Source of the DNA: CAVVJA01 sp963801715
GTDB taxonomy: Bacteria > Actinomycetota > Actinomycetes > Mycobacteriales > Jatrophihabitantaceae
Reading direction: 5' to 3'
NCBI GenBank assembly: GCA_963801715.1
Contig: CAWDGB010000027.1
Span: forward strand, 65,359-129,358
DNA length: 64,000 bases
The position numbers and the translations under genes were made by a program. Positions within the stretch are counted from its first letter, which is position 1, and each line of letters starts with the position of its first letter. A model generated the notes under the pieces. It searched no databases. It saw only the letters and a program-made list of their open reading frames with translations, and was not told where the DNA came from. This document shows, in pieces, positions 60,246 to 64,000 of this stretch.

Positions 60246-60851
60246 CTAACGAACGTGGAAGTTCGTGCGGGCATCGCATTCTACGCCGGGAACAGGGGCC
60301 GGAACGTTGTAGTAGGTCGTGTAACCCTTCGTGGTCGCGATGCCCTCGAAGATTCCGGGCGGCGCGCCGGGTCCGTGGCAGCCGATGGTCAAGACGCCGT
60401 CGCTGCCGTCGGAGAACGCGACCCTGAGGACGGCGGTGCCGTTGACCCTCGTCCCGTGATCGATATTGTCGATGAACGGTGGCGTCGTCGGGCCTTGTGG
60501 ACCCGCGTTGACCCAGCTGACCAGCCCGGTGGCCGTGTAGGTGCCGCTTCCGCCACTCGAGGTGGCCCAGGTGCCTCCTCCGGTCGCGGCGCTCGACCCT
60601 CCGCCCCCGGGTGCGACGAAGGTGCCGAACCCGGTGAGCGTGATCGTGTCGCCCCCATTAGGGGCCGTCGCAGAGGCGTGTCCGCCGGGGTTGAGGGGCC
60701 CGGGAGGCACCCCGGTCGTGCTGACGATGTCCCAGCGGACATGCTGAGCACTGCCGGAGGCCGACGACGGCAGTGCCGCGAACAGCGCCGCCGCCGTGGC
60801 GGCGAGCGTCACCAACACCCCGAGACCCCAGTAGCGTGTTCTAATTTGCAT
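60246..60851 (-). CDS. Exported hypothetical protein, paralogue of the adjacent degraded genes
   Basis: A 201-residue protein with a Sec signal (LGVLVTLAATAAALFAALPS then SASG) and a beta-rich, Gly/Thr-rich mature part: NGGDTITLTGFGTFVAPG, ATGGGTWATSSGGSGTYTAT, AVLRVAFSDGSDGVLTIGCH. The ATG has AAAGGAGG four bases upstream. NGDTLAITGMG... and GGAWATGTWTATDLLSF in the decayed gene to its right align with it, so the two are paralogues. It is the intact member, directly upstream of the haloperoxidase. Function unknown. Confidence 0.7.
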   Translation of the reverse strand: MQIRTRYWGLGVLVTLAATAAALFAALPSSASGSAQHVRWDIVSTTGVPPGPLNPGGHASATAPNGGDTITLTGFGTFVAPGGGGSSAATGGGTWATSSGGSGTYTATGLVSWVNAGPQGPTTPPFIDNIDHGTRVNGTAVLRVAFSDGSDGVLTIGCHGPGAPPGIFEGIATTKGYTTYYNVPAPVPGVECDARTNFHVR

Positions 60852-61059
60852 GCTGCCTCCTTTCCCAGTGGTTGATCTGCTCTTTTCTGTTGCAGTCTTT
60901 CTCTGCCCTCGGCGAGCGGGCAGGTGGCGCCGCGCAAGCCGTGCTCCGGGGATTCAGAAAGATACCACACGAGCTGTCGGAGGTTCCGGCACTGGCAGCG
61001 GCAGCATGTCCTCTAGCTGCGAGCGCGAGGATGGCGATGATGGCTGCTGGCTAGCCGTC

Positions 61060-61626
61060 TTATGACGTCTGCACGTACACGTTCATGCCCGACACGATTT
61101 TGTTGAAGTTGGCGATCCCGGGAACGACCGCTGTCATTCCCTCCTCGCCCGGCTGCGTCGGGTTGTCGTGCGGCGGCGGCGCCTGCGGCCCGATGACGCA
61201 AAAGACCGTAATGATCCCGGGGATCGTCAGGCTCGTTCCAGCGGGTGTTAACACCACCCGCATCTTCAGTGCACCCCCGCACGAGTCCGGCGGGGTGGTG
61301 ACCCCGATCGACGGGACGACACCGCAGCCGTAGAACTGGAAGCTCAGCAGATCGGTCGCCGTCCAGGTGCCCGTGGCCATGCCCCACCGGCGACGTCGTG
61401 GGTGAATTCGCCGCTCGCCGTCACCGTCTTCGGGTGCGTCGAGAACACGCCCATGCCCGTGATTGCGAGCGTGTCCCCATTCGACGCCATCGCGACGTTC
61501 GGCACCTCGACGTGCAGCTCCCACGTGCCGCTCGCATTGTTCGGATCCGCTGTGGCGCGACCCGGTGCGACCGCGAGTAGAGCAGCGGCAGTAGCGAATG
61601 CGAGAAGTGCGGGATCGTGTCTTCAT
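61060..61626 (-). pseudogene. Exported protein gene with two frameshifts, paralogue of the 60.2-60.9 kb gene
   Basis: The start MKTRSR (61626) has GGGGAG upstream. One base later in another frame is a clear signal peptide, LLAFATAAALLAVAPGRATA, then NASGTWELHVEVPNVAMASN and GDTLAITGMGVFSTHPKTVT. A second break near 61380 is repaired by one added base, giving GGAWATGTWTATDLLSFQFY and CGVVPSIGVTTPPDSCGG to the end. Two single-base lesions, one in the signal peptide, make translation unlikely if they are real. The repaired protein would have about 188 residues, the same size and fold type as its neighbour. Confidence 0.65.
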
Positions 61627-61670
61627 CGCTCCCCTTCGGCACTAGTTGCCTCTTATCGTGGCGGGCGCAG

Positions 61671-62201
61671 TCAGCCGATGCTGAAATGGCCATCAACGAG
61701 AATCTCGTGGAATGTCAGCCCGGAAACCGTCAGGACGACGGTCGCGCCGGGGCCGCCGTCGGTGATGGTCACCGTGAACGCTTGGTGCTGCCCGGCGCCC
61801 AGGCCGGTCACAGTAGCCACGCCGCGGAGCACCGCGGCGTCGCCGTTGACTTCCAACGAGCTGACCGGTCCGGTGACATACATAGCGTTGGTGGTAAACG
61901 CGCCGCTGCCCGTGCCGGTGGGCTGCGGCGGCGCCAGGGCCAGGCATTCGAAGTCTCCGCCGTTGCCGGTCGCGTGGAAGGCGACCATGGTGGTGACCGG
62001 GACCGGGCTGGTCCCTCCGGTGCCCCCTTCGATCATCGTGGTCCCCGCACCGGCGGCGCGGTGATGCACCCCGGGGGTGTCGTCGACGTGGCCGAGGCGG
62101 TTTGCGTCACGGCGGCCGTGCAGATCACCGCCGCGCCGGCGAGTAACGCCGGCCATGGATGTCGATGTCTTCAACGACAGACCGAACTCATCTGCCATCA
62201 C
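61671..62201 (-). pseudogene. Exported protein gene with disrupted N-terminus
   Basis: The C-terminal 125 residues are in one frame (TTMIEGGTGGTSPVPVTTMV, FECLALAPPQPTGTGSGAFT, VTGLGAGQHQAFTVTITDGG, GLTFHEILVDGHFSIG) and look like a secreted beta-sandwich. The signal peptide, WPALLAGAAVICTAAVTQTA then SATSTT, is in another frame between about 62097 and 62158. Two compensating shifts are needed to join them. The start (GTG/ATG at 62201 or 62198) follows GAGG and lies just after the protease remnant's stop. It belongs to the same minus-strand run as the haloperoxidase. Confidence 0.55.
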
Positions 62202-62203
62202 CT

Positions 62204-62484
62204 CTATGTCACGAATTGGGAGAGGAACACCTGAGCCGACGGCGTGTCAAGGCGGTAGTTGAAGTTGGGGTTGGCGCCCGCGCAGAAGTGGCCGCCTCCT
62301 GTCGACACGATCGCGACAGCGACATCGTGCCCGGCGACGTTCAACAGCCGGAGACCGACGTAAGGGTGGCCGTTCCATCCGGTCGCCCGTTCGTGATCGC
62401 GGCGGCCTGATACGTGTTTGCGAGCATCAGCGCAATCACGCCAGCCGCCGAAGCGAACAGAACTTTGCGCAAACCCGACCGCAA
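62204..62484 (-). pseudogene. Trypsin-like serine protease remnant with large internal deletion
   Basis: The first frame gives a signal peptide, LRKVLFASAAGVIALMLANT then YQAAAITNGRPDG, the mature N-terminus of actinobacterial trypsin-like proteases (ITNG). The frame then shifts to NGHPYVGLRLLNVAGHD and on to NFNYRLDTPSAQVFLSQFVT, the characteristic C-terminal end of the same family. The some 150-200 residues between, including the catalytic triad, are absent. It is a non-functional relic at the head of the secreted-protein run. Confidence 0.6.
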
Positions 62485-62729
62485 CGCGACATGGGAGCCT
62501 CCCGCGAAAAAGGGATCGATATGCGCAGGCGTCACACACAGGCGCATACCCGGGGTCTGGCTCGCGTCGAAACCGCCCCGCGCTAGTGCATCATGAGCCG
62601 CTCAAAATCCTCTTGGAATCCTCTTGGAAGCTTGACAAGCAGTAGTAGCGCTGCCCGGGCCGAGGCGGTGCGGGAAGTGGTAACCACCCGGCAATAACTG
62701 CCGCGTTCTCGTCGGCCAACCCTCCCTGC

Positions 62730-63090
62730 TTAACCTCCCAGATCAGCGGCGGGCAGCTTCGGAAGCTGCCCCAGCTGGCGCAGGATCTCCGAGTCCGGCG
62801 CGATCGCGACCGCCCAGCACGCGTTGGCGATCGTGGACGCGACCCAGTCGCTGTCGCCCGGGGTCGCGCGACAGGTCGGTCGTCAACTGCTGGAAGCAGT
62901 ACTGCCGCCAACTGGTGCCGAGATCGTCCCAGCCCTGGGGGGCTGTGAGGGCCAGGGTGTCCCCCTGGGTTCAGCGGCGCCCCTCGCGCCGCTGACCACA
63001 TCCACGAACGCGACCGCCCGAATGTCACCCCGGCCCAAGACATTTCGACCTGTGCTGTCGAAACCGCCGGAGCCCGTTCGTGAATGGTGC
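62730..63090 (-). pseudogene. Degraded gene of unknown family
   Basis: Three frame segments with strongly GC-ended codons: DIRAVAFVDVVSGARGAAEP, then (shift near 62935) WDDLGTSWRQYCFQQLTTDL, then (shift near 62857) DSDWVASTIANACWAVAIAP and EILRQLGQLPKLPAADLGG to a TAA at 62730. I do not recognise the family. The number of shifts suggests decay. The N-terminal limit is not defined. Confidence 0.4.
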
Positions 63091-63135
63091 AGGAACCCGG
63101 CAGAAGGCTAGGGCCGATACGAAAGGATAGAAACG

Positions 63136-63657
63136 ATGACCCGCACGACGGCAACCGGCGGAGCGAGACCATTCCGATCCGGGGTCGTCGTCCCGCTCAC
63201 AACTGACCTGCCGACGTGGCGAGACCGGGTACGCCGTATCGCCAACAGCGGCTACTCGACGCTCCTGATGCCCGACGTCTCGCAATGGCGGATTTGGCGC
63301 CTCGCCCCACGCTGGCCGTCGCGGCGCCCCTGGCCGACCTGCGGGGTGGGCACGTGGATGTATGCCTCCCCGCTGCGCCCGGCTTGGAGCACCGGATGGG
63401 AAGCGCACTCGCTGTCGGTGCTCACCGACGGTCGCTTCGAGATGGGCGTCGGCACCGGCAGAGAGCTCACGGCTCAGCACATCGACGACGTCATCCTGCA
63501 GGCGGGCTCGAACCGCAACCGACCCTGGGCCACCCACAGCGCCGAAGCCGGACCGGACACGCCGACAACGCCCGTCTCAAGCAAGAACCTCGATGGGCTA
63601 ACACATCACCAGACGTCTGCAACATCCCCGCGCCCGTGCTTCGACGGAGCCTATTAG
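63136..63657 (+). pseudogene. Luciferase-like (LLM) oxidoreductase remnant
   Basis: It starts MTRTTATGGARPFRSGVVVP after AAAGGATAG and continues RVRRIANSGYSTLLMPDVSQ, the N-terminal barrel strands of LLM flavin- or F420-dependent enzymes. A shifted stretch (APRPTLAVAAPLADLR in another frame) is followed by a return to VGTWMYASPLRPAWSTGWEA and LSVLTDGRFEMGVGTGREL. After that the sequence no longer resembles the family. Both an internal frame excursion and loss of the last half indicate a relic. Confidence 0.6.
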
Positions 63658-63911
63658 CACATCGCGCTCCATCCGCAGCTCGGCGACGTCCGCGCGCGGC
63701 CGCTTCAGCTCAGCAAGATCATCGTAGGACAGACCGTCGGCGCCATTGCGGCCGGCCCGGTCACGAACAGCAGCCCGAGCGTGCCCTCGTTGATCCCAAG
63801 ATCACGAGCGATCTGTCGCGATCGATTTGCCGGTCTCGTGCACCAGCCGCACGGCGCCCTCGCGGAACTCCGCGTCGAACTTCCCGTCGTCTCTCTGGCA
63901 TGCCTACTCCT
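63655..63911 (-). mobile_element. IS3-type transposase OrfA remnant
   Basis: Minus-strand frames join as KFDAEFREGAVRLVHETGKS then QIARDLGINEGTLG then RNGADGLSYDDLAELKRPRA and DVAELRMERDVL. This is the helix-turn-helix and leucine-zipper part of IS3-family OrfA. At least two frame breaks occur (near 63815 and 63770), and the match stops at about 63655, where OrfB should follow. No terminal inverted repeats were found, so it is an eroded fragment. Confidence 0.65.
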
Positions 63912-64000
63912 CATAGTGCATGCCTTCACGAAGTTGGGGGAGGTTCCGAGCCTGGTCTGGACCGGACTCGTCACAGTGTGTGGTTACGCAGCGTCTTAAG

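Noticed and set aside
61402..62234. Plus-strand open frames across the exported-protein cluster
   Set aside because: The minus strand shows signal peptides, ribosome-binding sites and paralogy; the plus frames are Pro/Ser/Arg-rich shadows.
62591..63172. 193-codon minus-strand open frame as an intact gene
   Set aside because: The convincing coding stretches here are in other frames; this frame is Arg/Pro-rich noise joining them.

Overview
The window is high-GC DNA with actinobacterial codon use: GTG and TTG starts, strong G/C in third positions, many 4-bp stop/start overlaps. Gene content and order point to an actinomycete of the Mycobacteriales/Frankiales/Sporichthyales kind. The stretch from about 13.6 to 56.7 kb carries homologues of nearly the whole Mycobacterium tuberculosis Rv3193c-Rv3211 neighbourhood: RhlE-type helicase, ferritin-like protein, DUF3107, TetR, DUF3152, MoeZ, alkyltransferase-like protein, AdnA/AdnB, NudC, UvrD2, WhiB7, ABC1 kinase, a TIGR03624-type protein, a PDZ/Lon-like protease and UPF0182. 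Other genes are interspersed. These matches are from memory of the families, not from a search. I cannot name a species.

Layout. 1-3.6 kb: an FHA plus FtsK/SpoIIIE (EccC-like) type VII secretion ATPase, frameshifted and running off the left edge, divergent from a WXG100 protein. 3.6-13.6 kb: MaoC-type and NUDIX enzymes, a bacterial PH-domain protein, a PHP phosphoesterase, a secreted Gly/Trp-rich protein, a RecB-like nuclease, a DUF2236 oxygenase, an alpha/beta hydrolase and a PQQ-type beta-propeller. 13.6-24.5 kb: the RhlE/DUF3107/TetR group, an NHEJ locus (separate LigD polymerase and ligase ORFs divergent from ku), DUF3152 and MoeZ. 24.5-31 kb: the adnA-adnB helicase-nuclease pair. 31-36.4 kb: a minus-strand run of an FAD amine oxidase, a kinase-luciferase fusion, an MMPL fragment, a degenerate ABC ATPase and a PaiB-like protein. 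36.4-46.3 kb: M20 and M16 peptidases, nudC, a lipoprotein beta-lactamase-family enzyme and a frameshifted uvrD2. 46.3-47.6 kb: whiB7 with a well-formed attenuator leader and two small genes. 47.7-56.7 kb: ABC1 kinase, ThiF-like protein, YgjP-like peptidase, TIGR03624 protein, Lon-like protease and UPF0182. 56.8 kb: initiator tRNA with a terminator.

Right of the initiator tRNA (56.9-64 kb) the character changes. There is a truncated TraG/VirD4-like conjugation ATPase, an AT-rich patch, a small zinc-ribbon ORF with an in-frame TGA, and a minus-strand cluster made of a Tat-exported vanadium-haloperoxidase-family protein and several exported proteins in varying decay. A trypsin-like protease remnant, a broken luciferase-like gene and an IS3-type transposase remnant follow. 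This looks like an eroded integrated element or genomic island next to a tRNA gene.

Functionally the conserved core is dominated by DNA repair (AdnAB, UvrD2, Ku/LigD, ATL, RecB-like nuclease), cell-envelope proteolysis and antibiotic-stress control through WhiB7. Several core genes (eccC-like, uvrD2, the TIGR03624 gene) each carry one frameshift that a one- or two-base change repairs. This could be assembly error and must be settled before any of them is called a pseudogene.
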